Positions 1 to 9,428 are shown, counted from the first letter of the stretch. The stretch is 64,000 nucleotides of DNA from JADFRG01 sp964590515 (GCA_964590515.1 CAZPZD010000002.1:1-64000), one strand, 5' to 3'. Notes: generated by a model from the letters alone, not told the origin. A program made the numbers and translations.

Positions 1-591
1 CTGGTCGGCGGACTCGACCAGCCGACCGAGGGCCGGGTCGTCCTCGACGGCCAAGACCTTTCCACCATCGACGACGAAGCCATCTCGAGCCTCCGCCGGC
101 GCAACATCGGGTTCGTCTTTCAGTTTTATAACCTGCTGCCAGTGCTGTCGGCGCTCGAGAATGCCGCCCTCCCCCTCCTGCTCGATGGAGTCGAAGCCGA
201 GCAGGCCCGCAAGACGGCGGCCGAATGGCTCGAACGCTTCGACCTGGGCGACCGCCTGCAGCACCGTCCAGACCAGCTGTCGGGCGGCCAGCAGCAGCGG
301 GTTGCCATCGCTCGCGCCCTGGTCGCAGAGCCGCCATTGATTCTGGCCGACGAACCGACTGGCAACCTCGACTCGCTAGCCGGAGAGCAGATCGCCGCCT
401 TGCTCGGGCGTGTATCTAAGGAGTGGGGCCGCACGGTGCTCATCGTCACCCACGATCCGCAGATTGCCGCCCAGTCCGACCGGATCCTGTTCCTCAAGGA
501 CGGAAAGCTGATCGATGAGGTCGTCCTCGATCGCTCCGACGGTCGCAATGCCGATATCGTCGCCGACCGGATCAAACGCCTGGGAGGCTGA
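1..591 (+). CDS. ABC transporter ATP-binding protein, MacB/LolD type (5' partial)
   Basis: This is the ATPase of a lipoprotein- or peptide-type ABC system that would power the permease encoded next. The reading frame is open from base 1, so the start and the Walker A loop lie outside the window. Visible are the Q-loop region (FQFYNLLPVLSALENA), the signature LSGGQQQRVAIARAL, Walker B ending in the Glu of LILADEPTGNLDS, and the H-loop IVTHD. The Q-loop wording and the GNLDS after Walker B are typical of the LolD/MacB/FtsE subgroup. The gene stops 27 bases before the permease ATG, so the two are probably cotranscribed. The substrate cannot be read from the sequence. Confidence 0.93.
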   Translation: MVGGLDQPTEGRVVLDGQDLSTIDDEAISSLRRRNIGFVFQFYNLLPVLSALENAALPLLLDGVEAEQARKTAAEWLERFDLGDRLQHRPDQLSGGQQQRVAIARALVAEPPLILADEPTGNLDSLAGEQIAALLGRVSKEWGRTVLIVTHDPQIAAQSDRILFLKDGKLIDEVVLDRSDGRNADIVADRIKRLGG

Positions 592-618
592 GCTGTCTCA
601 CAGCTCAGTAGGATAGCC

Positions 619-3308
619 ATGAACCTTCAAGTGACGCTGGCTGCTCGGTACATGGATGGCCGCCGATTGCGAACGGTCCTCACTACCCTCGCAGTGGTGT
701 TCGGTGTCTTGTTGATCTTTGGGGTCAACACGGTGCTGCCCGCTATCTCCCAAGCCTTCCGGGCCAATCTGCTGGCGGTCGCCGGCCAGGTCGACTTGAC
801 CGTGACTCACAAGGTCGGCGCTGGCTTTTCGACCGAAGTGCTGGACAGGCTGCGGGCACTCGAAGGCATCTTCGCGGTCTCCGGCTCTCTCAACCGGGTG
901 GTCAATCTCCCGGTCGACTACTTCGATCGCAATCCCGATCAGCGCGATCAGGTAACCGCTCTGTCCCTGGTGGGAATCGATCCGAATGCGGCCCAGACTT
1001 TGCGCGCCTACCCGGTGGTCACCGGACGCTTTTTCCAGGAGGGCGATACCAATGCGGCCATCATCAGCCGTACTCTAGCCGCGGCTTTGGACCTGCGGGT
1101 CGGCGACCGCCTCGCCCTGCCGACCACCCAGGGGCAGGCAGAATTGTCAGTCGTCGGAATCCTACCGGCGCGGACCCTGCCGGGAAACGAAGAAGTCTTG
1201 GTCACGCTGAACGAAGCTCAACGCCTTTTCGATCAACCCGACCGGATCAACGCCCTCGATCTGAACTTCGATACACTGGATGAGCAGCAGCGGGCGGAGA
1301 TTCAAAATGCGGTCGAGGCGGCCGTGGGCCCCGATTTCCACTTCGGCGGTCTGTCTTCTGGGAGCGAGCTGCTCACCAATCTCCAGATCGGCCAGGCGAT
1401 GATGAACGTCCTGGGTGCACTCGGCCTCTTCATGGGGGGCTTCATCATCTTCAACACCTTCCGCACCATCGTGACCGAGCGGAGCCGCGACCTGGCGATG
1501 CTGCGCTCGCTGGGCGCGGATCGGAGGATGATTACCGGGCTCATCCTAACGGAGAGTGTGCTCCAGGGGCTCGTCGGCACAGCGGTAGGTCTCGTCTTGG
1601 GATATGGATTCGGGGCAGGAGTGCTTGGATTGCTCGGGCGGACCTATGAGCAGTACGTGCACGTGCGGGTGGGCGCTCCGGTGGTCAGCCCGGCCTTGCT
1701 GGTCGCGGCAGTCGTAATTGGCGTCGGCCTGACCGTGGTCGCCGGTCTGCTCCCGGCGCTGAAAGCCGGCCGGGTGTCGCCGATCGAAGCATTGCGGCCG
1801 CCGGTCGCAGAAGTCCGCTCGGCTCGGGCGGAGGGGGCGGCGTTCATCATTGGGGCAGTCCTGATCGGCCTGGCGCTGGCGAGCCTGCTATCCCGTAATC
1901 TGGGTCTGCTCGCATTGGGCGGAATCCTGTTCCTCATCGGGCTGGTGCTGGCAGGGCCGGTGCTGGTGCGGCCGATCGCCAATGCCTTCGGCGCCTTGCT
2001 CTCCAGGCTGACCCAGCAAGAGGGCATCGTCCAGCTTGCAGAGGGCAACTTGACCCGTCAGCCGACCCGAGCGGCGGTAACGGCCAGCGCAACCATGATC
2101 GGGCTGGCGGTGATCGTGATGGCGGGAGGGCTGTTGAGCAGCGTCTCAGGCGGATTCCTCGATGCGCTGGAGCGCAGCCTGGGAAGCGACTACCTGTTCA
2201 TTCCCCCGGCGATCGGCGTCTGGGGCAACAACGTCGGTGCGGCCCCCGCCCTGGCCGATGAGCTGCGCGCGCTTCCGAGCATCGGTCCCGTCAGTACCCT
2301 CCGAGTCGCAACCTCGCTGGCCGGCGAGCTTCCGCTCACGGTCCTGGGGATCGACCCCGAGAATTATCCGAAGGTCAGTGGATTGATGTTTCAGCAGGGG
2401 GACCCGGAGACGGCGTATGGCTCGCTGGCCGCAGGCCGCAGCGTCATCGCCAATGGTCCCCTGGCCGCGTTCGCGGGGCTTAGCCCAGGCGATGAGATCA
2501 GGCTGCTTACAGCCGGCGGCGAGCAGTCGTATCGGGTCGTGGCTGTGGCCAATGACTACCTCAACGCCAAGATCAGCACTGCCTATATTTCCCAGGACGC
2601 AATGGCGACCGACTTCCACATCACCGAGGATGTCATGCTCCAGGCCAATCTCAAGCCTGGCGTTAACCGAGAGGAGGCGGACGCCGAGATCGAGGGGCTG
2701 GCAGCCCAATATCCGCAGTTCCGGTTGATCGCTGGGCAGGAATACTACAAAGAGAACAAGCGGATCTTCGACGCGGCCTTCCTCGGTCTATANNNNNNNN
2801 NNNNNNNNNNNNNNNNNNNNNNNNNNNNNNNNNNNNNNNNNNNNNNNNNNNNNNNNNNNNNNNNNNNNNNNNNNNNNNNNNNNNNNNNNNNNAGCGGATC
2901 TTCGACGCGGCCTTCCTCGGTCTATATGTGGTGCTGGTGTTCCTGGCGGTTCCTTCGCTGGTCGCGATGCTGAACACCCTAGCGATCGGGGTCATCGAGC
3001 GAACTAGGGAAATCGGAATGGTGCGCGCAGTGGGAGCCACCCGAAAGCAGATCCGGACAATGGTCGTGCTGGAGGCGCTGATTCTGGCGTCCCTGGGGAC
3101 GGCCTTCGGACTGCTGAGCGGGTTATACCTGGCTCGCCTGGCGGTGGACTCGCTCGGAGCCGCCGGCTACCCGGTCCGGGCCTCCTTCCCGTGGATGGGA
3201 GCCGTGTTGGCGGTGGCGATCGGACTGTTGTTTGGCGCGCTGGCGGCGGTCATCCCTGCCCGGCAGGCGGCGAAGCTGGATATCGTGGCCGCGCTTCGCT
3301 ACGAATAG
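619..3308 (+). CDS. FtsX/MacB-family ABC permease, interrupted by an assembly gap
   Basis: This is the membrane partner of the upstream ATPase. The N-terminus is one transmembrane helix followed by a MacB-type periplasmic-like domain. Two FtsX/ABC3 permease modules follow: one ends near GRVSPIEALRPP, the other is at the C-terminus with GVIERTREIGMVRAVGAT. As given, the frame runs into 100 Ns and appears broken in two. Collapsing the Ns and the 34 bases duplicated on both sides gives one continuous frame of 2556 nt (851 codons plus stop), and the sequence across the junction reads smoothly as FLGLYVVLVFLAVPSL. The gene is therefore probably intact. Start is ATG 619; the Shine-Dalgarno (SD) sequence is weak, as expected for a coupled gene. 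Confidence 0.9.
2793..2892. other. 100-N scaffold gap, probably artefactual
   Basis: Exactly 100 Ns, the usual placeholder length for a gap of unknown size. The 34 bases before it (2759-2792) are identical to the 34 bases after it (2893-2926), so the two contigs overlap and no sequence is needed between them. Confidence 0.93.
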
Positions 3309-3373
3309 CCAGGCGCGGTCCGGATCCCAAGCAGCCCGGTCGAGCGCTCGGGCCTCCCCTCAAGTCGCCCAGA

Positions 3374-4354
3374 TCACGTTCCCGCCGCCTCCGCTAGGGC
3401 GCGGGCGACGTAGACCCGCGCCATCTTCTTGCGGTAGCTCAGCCCCATGTCGGTGTTATCGAGCGGCTTGGCCCGGCGGGCAGCCATCTCCGCCGCCTCG
3501 TTCATCAGTTCCGCAGTGATCCGGTGACCGATCAGCGGGGCGGCCGCCTCCGTTACGGAGACCGGTTGCGAAGCCACGGCACCCAACACCACTCGCGCTT
3601 CGGTGCAGGTGCCGTCCTCTTCCAATCGCAGCGCGACCGCCACCCCTAGGATCGGGAAATCAATCGAACCCCGCCGGCGCAGCTTCAGATAGCTGGTCCG
3701 CCAACCCTGCATCGGCGGCAGGTGAATCGACACGAGCACTTCGTCGGGCCACATCTTCAGGTAGTGCATTCCGTCGTTGCCATAAAGCGCTTCGACCGGG
3801 ATCATGCGTTCGCCTTGCGGCCCAACCAGCCGCGCCTGGGCTCCCAGCGAGATGGCCACCGGGGCGCAGTCGGACGAAGAGACCGCCAGGCACTCCGGGC
3901 TGCTGAGCGCCACCCAGCAGACATCGCCGTCCTTTTTCATGCAGAACCCCAGCGCCTTGCGCCAGGCCTGGCTCTGGTTGTAGTAGGTGCAGCGGGTGTC
4001 CACGCACAGGTTGCCGCCGATCGTGCCCATATTGCGCAGCGGCGGCGAGGATACCAGGCCAGCCGCGCGCCCCAGGGAGGGGTACGGGTCCCGGACCTGC
4101 GGGTGGTTGGCTACTTCGCTGAGGGTCGTCCCGGCACCGATCGTAATCCCACGTCCATTGGAGACCCCCCGCAGCTCCTGCAGACCGCGCAGGCCGATCA
4201 GGACTGTCGGCTCGAACTGGCGGCGTTTCATGTTGGGAAAGAGATCCGTACCGCCCGCTACGTACATCGCTTCCCGGCCGTGCTCGGCCTTCATCGCCAC
4301 GGCCTCTTCCAACGTACGCGGCGCCAGATAGCGGAATTTCGGCAGGCGGATCAT
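3374..4354 (-). CDS. hcrB: 4-hydroxybenzoyl-CoA reductase-type FAD subunit with extra 4Fe-4S loop
   Basis: FAD-binding middle subunit of a xanthine-oxidase-family molybdenum enzyme, 326 aa. FAD motifs are AGGTDLFPNMK (residues 33-43) and MGTIGGNLC (109-117). After the second motif there is a loop absent from ordinary CoxM/XDH subunits. It carries Cys122, Cys138, Cys146 and Cys155. From memory, these spacings (16, 8, 9) and numbers match the cysteines that bind the additional [4Fe-4S] cluster in Thauera 4-hydroxybenzoyl-CoA reductase beta. That enzyme reductively removes the para-hydroxyl of 4-hydroxybenzoyl-CoA using low-potential electrons. Its ATG overlaps the hcrA stop by 4 bases. The subunit type is well supported; the exact substrate is inferred. 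Confidence 0.88.
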   Translation of the reverse strand: MIRLPKFRYLAPRTLEEAVAMKAEHGREAMYVAGGTDLFPNMKRRQFEPTVLIGLRGLQELRGVSNGRGITIGAGTTLSEVANHPQVRDPYPSLGRAAGLVSSPPLRNMGTIGGNLCVDTRCTYYNQSQAWRKALGFCMKKDGDVCWVALSSPECLAVSSSDCAPVAISLGAQARLVGPQGERMIPVEALYGNDGMHYLKMWPDEVLVSIHLPPMQGWRTSYLKLRRRGSIDFPILGVAVALRLEEDGTCTEARVVLGAVASQPVSVTEAAAPLIGHRITAELMNEAAEMAARRAKPLDNTDMGLSYRKKMARVYVARALAEAAGT

Positions 4355-6732
4355 GGGACCGGGACCTGCTCCGGGGGCGGGACTCGGATGGGTTCCGGAA
4401 ATTTCACTTCTGGGGCGCGCAGCGGCCCTACCCGCGCCTGCTCGCCGCGGGCCTTCTTCAGCAGGCCTTTGAGCACCTTCTCCGGGGTGATGGGCACCTC
4501 GTCCACCCGTACGCCGGTGGCGTTGTAGATCGCGTTGGCCAGCGCGGGCGCGACCGGGAGCAACGGTCCCTGACCGGCCTCCTTGGCGCCATAGGGGCCC
4601 TCCGGATCGATGGTCTCGATCAGGAAAGTTTCAATCTCAGGAGTTTCCATAGTAGTCGGGGTCTTGTAATCCAGCATGGAGGGAATCTTGTGCAGACCAC
4701 GCCGGAAGATCTGCTCCTCCATCATGGCCTCTCCCAGCCCCATGTAGGCGCTGCCCTCCACCTGGCCGATCACCAGCAGGGGATTGATGGCCTTGCCCAC
4801 ATCGTGTGCCAGCCACAGCTTGTCGACCTCATAGATGCCGGTCTCCAGGTCGCAGGTCACCTCCGCTACGCAGGCGGTGTAGCTATAGGCCGGGGAGGGG
4901 CCGACACCGGACCCCTTGTATGGCCCGCCCCGACGCGGCGGGGTATAGCTCCCCACCGACCCCAGGGTGCCGAACTTAGCTTCCGCCAGTTGGACCGCTT
5001 CGTCGAAGGAGAGCCCCCGAGCGGAGTCCTCGGTCCAAAACACCCGATCCTCTGCCATCACCAACACTTCCGGCGACAGCTCCAATTGCTCTCCCGCTGC
5101 AGCCAGGATCTTCTCTCGCAGCGGCGTGGCAGCGGCAATGGCGGCATTTCCGGTCATGAGGGTGACCCGGCTGGAGTAGCTGCCGAGGTCCACGGGGGTG
5201 AGGTCGGTATCCGCGGTGACCACAATCACGCGCGAGAGGCTGATGCCGAGCACCTCGGCCACGATCGCCGCGAGCACCGAATCAGATCCCTGCCCGATAT
5301 CGATGCTGCCACAGAAGACGGTCACGCCCCCGCCGCGGTCAATCTTGATTTGCACGCCGGAGTGAGGCATTTCGTTCCAATATATAGGTAGGCCGGCGCC
5401 GCTAAGGTAGGCCCCGCAGGCCAAGCCCAGCCCTTTGCCCGGAGGCAAGTTCCTACGACGCTGAGTGAAGCTCGAGGCCTCCACCACCCTCTCGATGCAC
5501 TCCCTCAAGCCGATGCTGGTGACGCTCAGATGATTGACGCTCATGCTGTTCGCCGGCACCAGATGGCGCAAGCGTAGGCTCGCCGGATCCAGATTCAGAT
5601 CTTCGGCGAACTTGTCGAGCTGCACCTCGAGGGCGAAGCGCGGCTGGGGTGTGCCGTGCCCCCGCTTGGGGCCGCAAGGCGGCTTGTTGGTGAAGACCCG
5701 CAGCCCCTCGAACTTGTAGTGCTGGATGGGATAGGTGATGGTCTGCAGCGCGCCGGTGTAGTAGGTGCTGGCCACTCCGTAGCTTCCGTAGGCTCCCCCG
5801 TCCAGGTAGGAGCGGAAGTGCATGGCGGTAATGGTTCCGTCGCGTTTCATCCCGGTCTTGATCCACATCAGGACCGGGTGGCGGCCGCGGTGGGCGTAGA
5901 AAACCTCCTCGCGGGTGAGAGTGGCTTTCACTGGCCGGCCGGTGAGCATCGCCAATTTGGCGACCACGATCTCGTGCGAGAAGGGGTCGGTCTTGCCGCC
6001 GAACCCGCCCCCCACCGGAGTAGCGATGACCCGGATCCGGCTGGCAGGCAGCTCCAGCACTTTGGCCAGGGCTCGGTGGACGTAGTGGGGGGTCTGAGTG
6101 GAAGACCAGAGGGTGAGTCGACCGTCTGCGCCAACCTGCGCGACGGCGGCGTGTTGCTCCATCGGCAGATGGTTGCTGCCCTCGTAGTAGAACAGGTCCT
6201 CCCGGAGGTGATCGGCCAGGGCGAAGCCTTCTTCCACGTCGCCGAATTCAAGCGAGACCAACTTGTGAATGTTGCCTTCCTGGGCGTACTCGTGGATCTG
6301 GACCGCCGGCTTCTCGAGGCCCTCGTCAATGGTCAGGATGGCCGGCAGCGGCTCGTATTCGACCAGGATGGCTTCCAGGGCCGCCTCGGCCGATTCTTCA
6401 TCGAGGGCGGCCACCGCGGCCACCGGATCGCCCACCATGCGCACCTTGGTCAAGCAGAGCGCCTCTTCATCCTGGCTCACAGGCAGGATGCCGAACTTGA
6501 TGGGCAGATCCTGGCCGGTGATGGCCGCCATCACGCCCGGGCATTCGAGCGCCGGGCGTACGTCAACCCGCTTGATCAGGGCGTGTGGGTGCTGGCTGCG
6601 CAGGATCTTGCAGAACAACATGCGCGGCAGGGACAGATCGTCGGCAAAGACCGTCTCTCCCGTCACCTTGGCCATCGCATCTACTTTGGTCCAGGATTTC
6701 CCGACCACCTTCAACGGATCGTCACTCGGCAT
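4351..6732 (-). CDS. hcrA: Molybdopterin-binding catalytic subunit, 4-hydroxybenzoyl-CoA reductase type
   Basis: Large subunit (793 aa) of the molybdenum hydroxylase made with the neighbouring FAD and 2Fe-2S subunits. It begins with the usual KVVGKSWTKVDAMAKVTG segment. It has the molybdopterin motif GGGFGGKTDPF, the PPCGPKRGHGTPQPRFALE stretch, the late GQGSDS loop and the active-site Glu (about E718) in GAKEAGQGPLLP. The CO-dehydrogenase active-site loop with its selenosulfanyl cysteine (AYRCSFR type) is absent, which argues against CoxL. I chose ATG 6732 because the frame upstream of it reads as low-quality sequence inside hcrC, and an AGGAGG lies upstream. The family is certain; the substrate is inferred from the hcrB partner. 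Confidence 0.87.
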   Translation of the reverse strand: MPSDDPLKVVGKSWTKVDAMAKVTGETVFADDLSLPRMLFCKILRSQHPHALIKRVDVRPALECPGVMAAITGQDLPIKFGILPVSQDEEALCLTKVRMVGDPVAAVAALDEESAEAALEAILVEYEPLPAILTIDEGLEKPAVQIHEYAQEGNIHKLVSLEFGDVEEGFALADHLREDLFYYEGSNHLPMEQHAAVAQVGADGRLTLWSSTQTPHYVHRALAKVLELPASRIRVIATPVGGGFGGKTDPFSHEIVVAKLAMLTGRPVKATLTREEVFYAHRGRHPVLMWIKTGMKRDGTITAMHFRSYLDGGAYGSYGVASTYYTGALQTITYPIQHYKFEGLRVFTNKPPCGPKRGHGTPQPRFALEVQLDKFAEDLNLDPASLRLRHLVPANSMSVNHLSVTSIGLRECIERVVEASSFTQRRRNLPPGKGLGLACGAYLSGAGLPIYWNEMPHSGVQIKIDRGGGVTVFCGSIDIGQGSDSVLAAIVAEVLGISLSRVIVVTADTDLTPVDLGSYSSRVTLMTGNAAIAAATPLREKILAAAGEQLELSPEVLVMAEDRVFWTEDSARGLSFDEAVQLAEAKFGTLGSVGSYTPPRRGGPYKGSGVGPSPAYSYTACVAEVTCDLETGIYEVDKLWLAHDVGKAINPLLVIGQVEGSAYMGLGEAMMEEQIFRRGLHKIPSMLDYKTPTTMETPEIETFLIETIDPEGPYGAKEAGQGPLLPVAPALANAIYNATGVRVDEVPITPEKVLKGLLKKARGEQARVGPLRAPEVKFPEPIRVPPPEQVPVP

Positions 6733-6755
6733 CGCCTGACTCCACCGTGCTCCTC

Positions 6756-7244
6756 CTAGACCTGCTCGAGCGCCTCGGCTGCCATGCGGGCCGCGGCCAG
6801 TCCCACGGCTTCGATGATCTTGCTGTAACCAGTGCAGCGGCACAGGTTTCCGGCCAGCGTCTCCCGGATGAGCCGCTCGTCAGGTTGGGGTGTCCGGTCA
6901 AGCAGCGCCTTGGCGCTGACCAAGATGCCTGGCGTGCAGTATCCGCATTGAGCGGCTCCCAACTCGGCAAAGGCAGTTTGCAAGGGATGCGGCCGCCCGT
7001 TCTCCGCCAGGCCCTCCACGGTGAGGATCGCGCTGCCCTGCACTTCAATGGGAAGGATCAGACAAGACAGCACCGGCTGGCCATCGATCAGCACCGAGCA
7101 CGTTCCGCATTCGCCCAGTTCACAGCCATGCTTGGTGCCGGTCAGCTGCAGGTCTTCGCGCAGCACCTCAAGCAGCGTCTTATGGACCGAGGTCCACACT
7201 TCCCGCTGCTCGCCGTTCACGTTCAGGTTAATCAGTTGTTTCAT
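6756..7244 (-). CDS. hcrC: 2Fe-2S subunit of molybdenum hydroxylase, 4-hydroxybenzoyl-CoA reductase type
   Basis: Small iron-sulfur subunit, 162 aa, relaying electrons between the FAD subunit and the molybdenum site. The N-terminal plant-ferredoxin-like cluster is CELGECGTCSVLIDG plus a later Cys in PVLSC. The C-terminal helical cluster has CGYCTPG and CRCTGY. A longer frame runs back to 7328 into iclR, but the family normally begins with a short beta strand as in MKQLINLNVNG, so ATG 7244 is preferred. An in-frame GTG five codons upstream is an alternative. It lies between iclR and hcrA in a same-strand operon. Confidence 0.88.
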   Translation of the reverse strand: MKQLINLNVNGEQREVWTSVHKTLLEVLREDLQLTGTKHGCELGECGTCSVLIDGQPVLSCLILPIEVQGSAILTVEGLAENGRPHPLQTAFAELGAAQCGYCTPGILVSAKALLDRTPQPDERLIRETLAGNLCRCTGYSKIIEAVGLAAARMAAEALEQV

Positions 7245-7290
7245 GGCTGAGGGTGTCACTGTCGCTTGCTCGAAGCGGCTCGCCCTGCGG

Positions 7291-8076
7291 TCATCCGGGT
7301 CCAGCTCCTCCGGTCGCTTGTGGGCCACCCATCCGCCAGGAGATCGCCTGTGCCGCTTGAATGGTCGCCTGGACCGCGGCGCGCCTTGCCTTCTGCGTGA
7401 GGCGGCTGATGAAGCCCACGACCGTCACTACGGCAGTGAGCCCATCCACACCCCAAATCGGGGCGGATACTGCCCACACCCCCTCCAGGTACTCTTGGGT
7501 GTCGTCGATGGCGTAACCTTGTTTGCGCACGCGCCCCAGCCGGGCTTTGTATTCGGCCGGATCAATAACTGATGTGTCGGTGAACCGCCGCAGTCCATGC
7601 GCCGCGATCAGCCGGTCTACTTCCTTCATCGGTAACCAGGCCAGGAAGGTCCTTCCAAAGCAGCCCGCGCTAAAGGGCAGACGCTCCCGGTCGGCTGACG
7701 TGATCTTGAGCTGGCGGGCGGGTTCGACCTTGTCAATAATGGTGATCCCGTCCTGCTCAAACACTCCCAGCAGGGCAGTTTCCTCAGTGGACTGCACTAA
7801 TTCCTTGAGGTAGGGACTCGCCACCGAGCGTACGTCGCGCCACCCCCTCGCCAGGTAGCCCAATTCGATGAGCCCGGGTCCGAGTCGGTATTTCCGGGTG
7901 GTAGGATCTTGCTCCAAAATGCGGTGGTCCGAGAGGGTTCTGACGATCCCGTGGACGGTGCTCTTGTTGAGGTCAAGCTCCTGACTGAGCTCGGAGACTC
8001 CGATTTCGCCGCGGCCATCCGCCAGGGCTGAGAGGATCCGCATCGCACGTTCGATTGCTGGTACGGGAGCAGACAT
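7291..8076 (-). CDS. IclR-family transcriptional regulator
   Basis: A 261-aa regulator with an N-terminal winged helix-turn-helix (residues about 5-65; SELSQELDLNKSTVHGIV is the recognition region) and a C-terminal IclR effector domain with GCFGRTFLAWLP and YAIDDTQEYLEGVWAVSAPI. Many IclR proteins control aromatic or acyl-CoA catabolism and bind small carboxylates. It is the first gene of the operon with hcrC-hcrA-hcrB, 46 bases upstream of hcrC. It probably regulates that operon and itself through the palindrome at 8095-8112. Whether it activates or represses cannot be told. Confidence 0.92.
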   Translation of the reverse strand: MSAPVPAIERAMRILSALADGRGEIGVSELSQELDLNKSTVHGIVRTLSDHRILEQDPTTRKYRLGPGLIELGYLARGWRDVRSVASPYLKELVQSTEETALLGVFEQDGITIIDKVEPARQLKITSADRERLPFSAGCFGRTFLAWLPMKEVDRLIAAHGLRRFTDTSVIDPAEYKARLGRVRKQGYAIDDTQEYLEGVWAVSAPIWGVDGLTAVVTVVGFISRLTQKARRAAVQATIQAAQAISWRMGGPQATGGAGPG

Positions 8077-8094
8077 CCGGGCCAGAGCTTCGAC

Positions 8095-8129
8095 CGTTCT
8101 GTGGACAGAACGTCGGTCTCTAGGTTATA
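8095..8129 (-). promoter_or_regulatory. Candidate IclR operator and -10 box upstream of iclR-hcrCAB
   Basis: A perfect 18-bp palindrome, CGTTCTGT-GG-ACAGAACG, spans 8095-8112, 18 bases before the iclR start. A -10-like TATAAC (minus strand, 8129-8124) sits just upstream, so the palindrome would cover roughly +5 to +22 of the transcript. The symmetry and position suit an autoregulatory operator. No convincing -35 is seen at normal spacing. Binding by IclR is inferred. Confidence 0.6.
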
Positions 8130-8207
8130 TCGTCGCGCCGAAACCGCGTTGAGTCAAGACGGTGCATGGGCGGCGCTTTGGTCCAGGGAAAGCGTCAGGG
8201 TCCTTGG

Positions 8208-9428
8208 TCAGTCCCCGACCCACTCAAAGATGGTGGCCTCTCCCTGACCCACCCCGACGCACAAAGTAGCCAACCCGTAGTACGGGCGCGGCTCACTCGG
8301 CGCCCGCCGGCGCATCTCATGGACCAGGGTGCAGACCATCCGGGCCCCGGTGCAGCCAAGCGGGTGGCCAAGCGCGATCGCACCGCCGTTGACGTTGGTG
8401 ATCTCTTCCCGCATCCCCAACTCGCGTATAACCGCCAGCGCCTGAACGGCAAAGGCCTCATTGAGCTCGATCAGGCCGATCTGATCGAGCGACAGCCCAG
8501 CCCGCCCAAGCGCTTTGCGGGTTGCCGGGATCGGGCCGTAACCCATCGTGCGCGGCTCGACTCCCGCTGCAGCCGAGGCCACCACCCGGACCCAGGGGCG
8601 AATTCCCAATTGCGCGGCGCGCTGGCTGGACATGAGCAGCACCGCCGCCGCGCCGTCATTGATACCGGACGCATTCCCGGCGGTCACTGTTCCATCGCTT
8701 CGGAAAGTCGGTTTGAGCTTGGCCAGGACTTCCATTGAAGTATCCCGGCGGGGCCGCTCGTCGGTAGCGACGGTGAGTGGGTCACCCCTCCGTTGCGGCA
8801 CCGTCACCGGCACGATCTCCTCGGCGAAACGGCCCGAATCGATCGCGGCGATCGCCCGTTGGTGGCTGCGCAGAGCGAAGGCGTCCTGCTCCGCTCGGCT
8901 GATCGGGCGCTCGGCTTGGATGTTCTCGGCAGTCTCTCCCATGCTCTCGTTCCCGTATTTCGCTTTGAGGACCGGATTAGGGAATCGCCATCCTATGGTC
9001 GTGTCGTAGGCGGTCAGGTCGCCGCGCGGAAAAGGCCGATCGGACTTTGGCACCGCCCAGGGCGCCCGGGACATCGACTCCACCCCGCCGGCGATGTAGA
9101 CCTCGCCTTCCCCCACCTTGATTGCCCGGGCTGCCGCGTTCACCGCCGCCAGACTCGAGGCGCACAGCCGGTTAAATGTGACACCTGCTACGGAGGCCGG
9201 CAGGCCGGCCAGCAAGCTGGCCATCCGGGCCACGTTGCGGTTGTCTTCCCCGGCCTGGTTGGCGCAGCCGAAGTACACCTCCTCCACACTGGCCGGCTCA
9301 ATCCCGGCCCGCGCCACGACTTCCGCCACGACCAGGGCGGCCAGGTCGTCGGGCCGGGCGTCTCTGAGGGCACCGCCATGCTCCCCGATCGGGGTACGGA
9401 CCGCTTGCACGATTACCGCCTCGTTCAC
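8208..9428 (-). CDS. Thiolase (acetyl-CoA C-acyltransferase, PcaF/PhaA type)
   Basis: A 406-aa degradative/biosynthetic thiolase that cleaves or forms 3-oxoacyl-CoA. The nucleophilic Cys is residue 89 in FNRLCASS. The NEAFA motif, the catalytic His in GHPLGCTGAR and the C-terminal Cys in CVGVGQGEA are all present. The start is GTG 9428, chosen for the MNEAVIVQAVRTPIG start typical of the family and a GAGGA upstream. The protein resembles beta-ketoadipyl-CoA thiolases as well as acetoacetyl-CoA thiolases, so the substrate is open. Its location beside the aromatic-type Mo enzyme and an acyl-CoA mutase fits CoA-linked catabolism. Confidence 0.9.
   Translation of the reverse strand: MNEAVIVQAVRTPIGEHGGALRDARPDDLAALVVAEVVARAGIEPASVEEVYFGCANQAGEDNRNVARMASLLAGLPASVAGVTFNRLCASSLAAVNAAARAIKVGEGEVYIAGGVESMSRAPWAVPKSDRPFPRGDLTAYDTTIGWRFPNPVLKAKYGNESMGETAENIQAERPISRAEQDAFALRSHQRAIAAIDSGRFAEEIVPVTVPQRRGDPLTVATDERPRRDTSMEVLAKLKPTFRSDGTVTAGNASGINDGAAAVLLMSSQRAAQLGIRPWVRVVASAAAGVEPRTMGYGPIPATRKALGRAGLSLDQIGLIELNEAFAVQALAVIRELGMREEITNVNGGAIALGHPLGCTGARMVCTLVHEMRRRAPSEPRPYYGLATLCVGVGQGEATIFEWVGD

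Noticed and set aside
2759..2926. A true direct repeat or frameshift in the permease gene
   Set aside because: The repeat sits exactly at both edges of a 100-N placeholder and collapsing it restores the frame, which is the mark of overlapping contig ends.
3722..4528. Open frames of 100-370 codons on the plus strand opposite hcrB and hcrA
   Set aside because: They mirror high-GC codon bias of the real genes, lack ribosome binding sites and have no recognisable domains.
4351..6732. Aerobic CO dehydrogenase (coxL) or xanthine dehydrogenase call for the molybdenum subunit
   Set aside because: The CO-dehydrogenase cysteine loop is absent and the partner FAD subunit has the 4-hydroxybenzoyl-CoA reductase cysteine insert.
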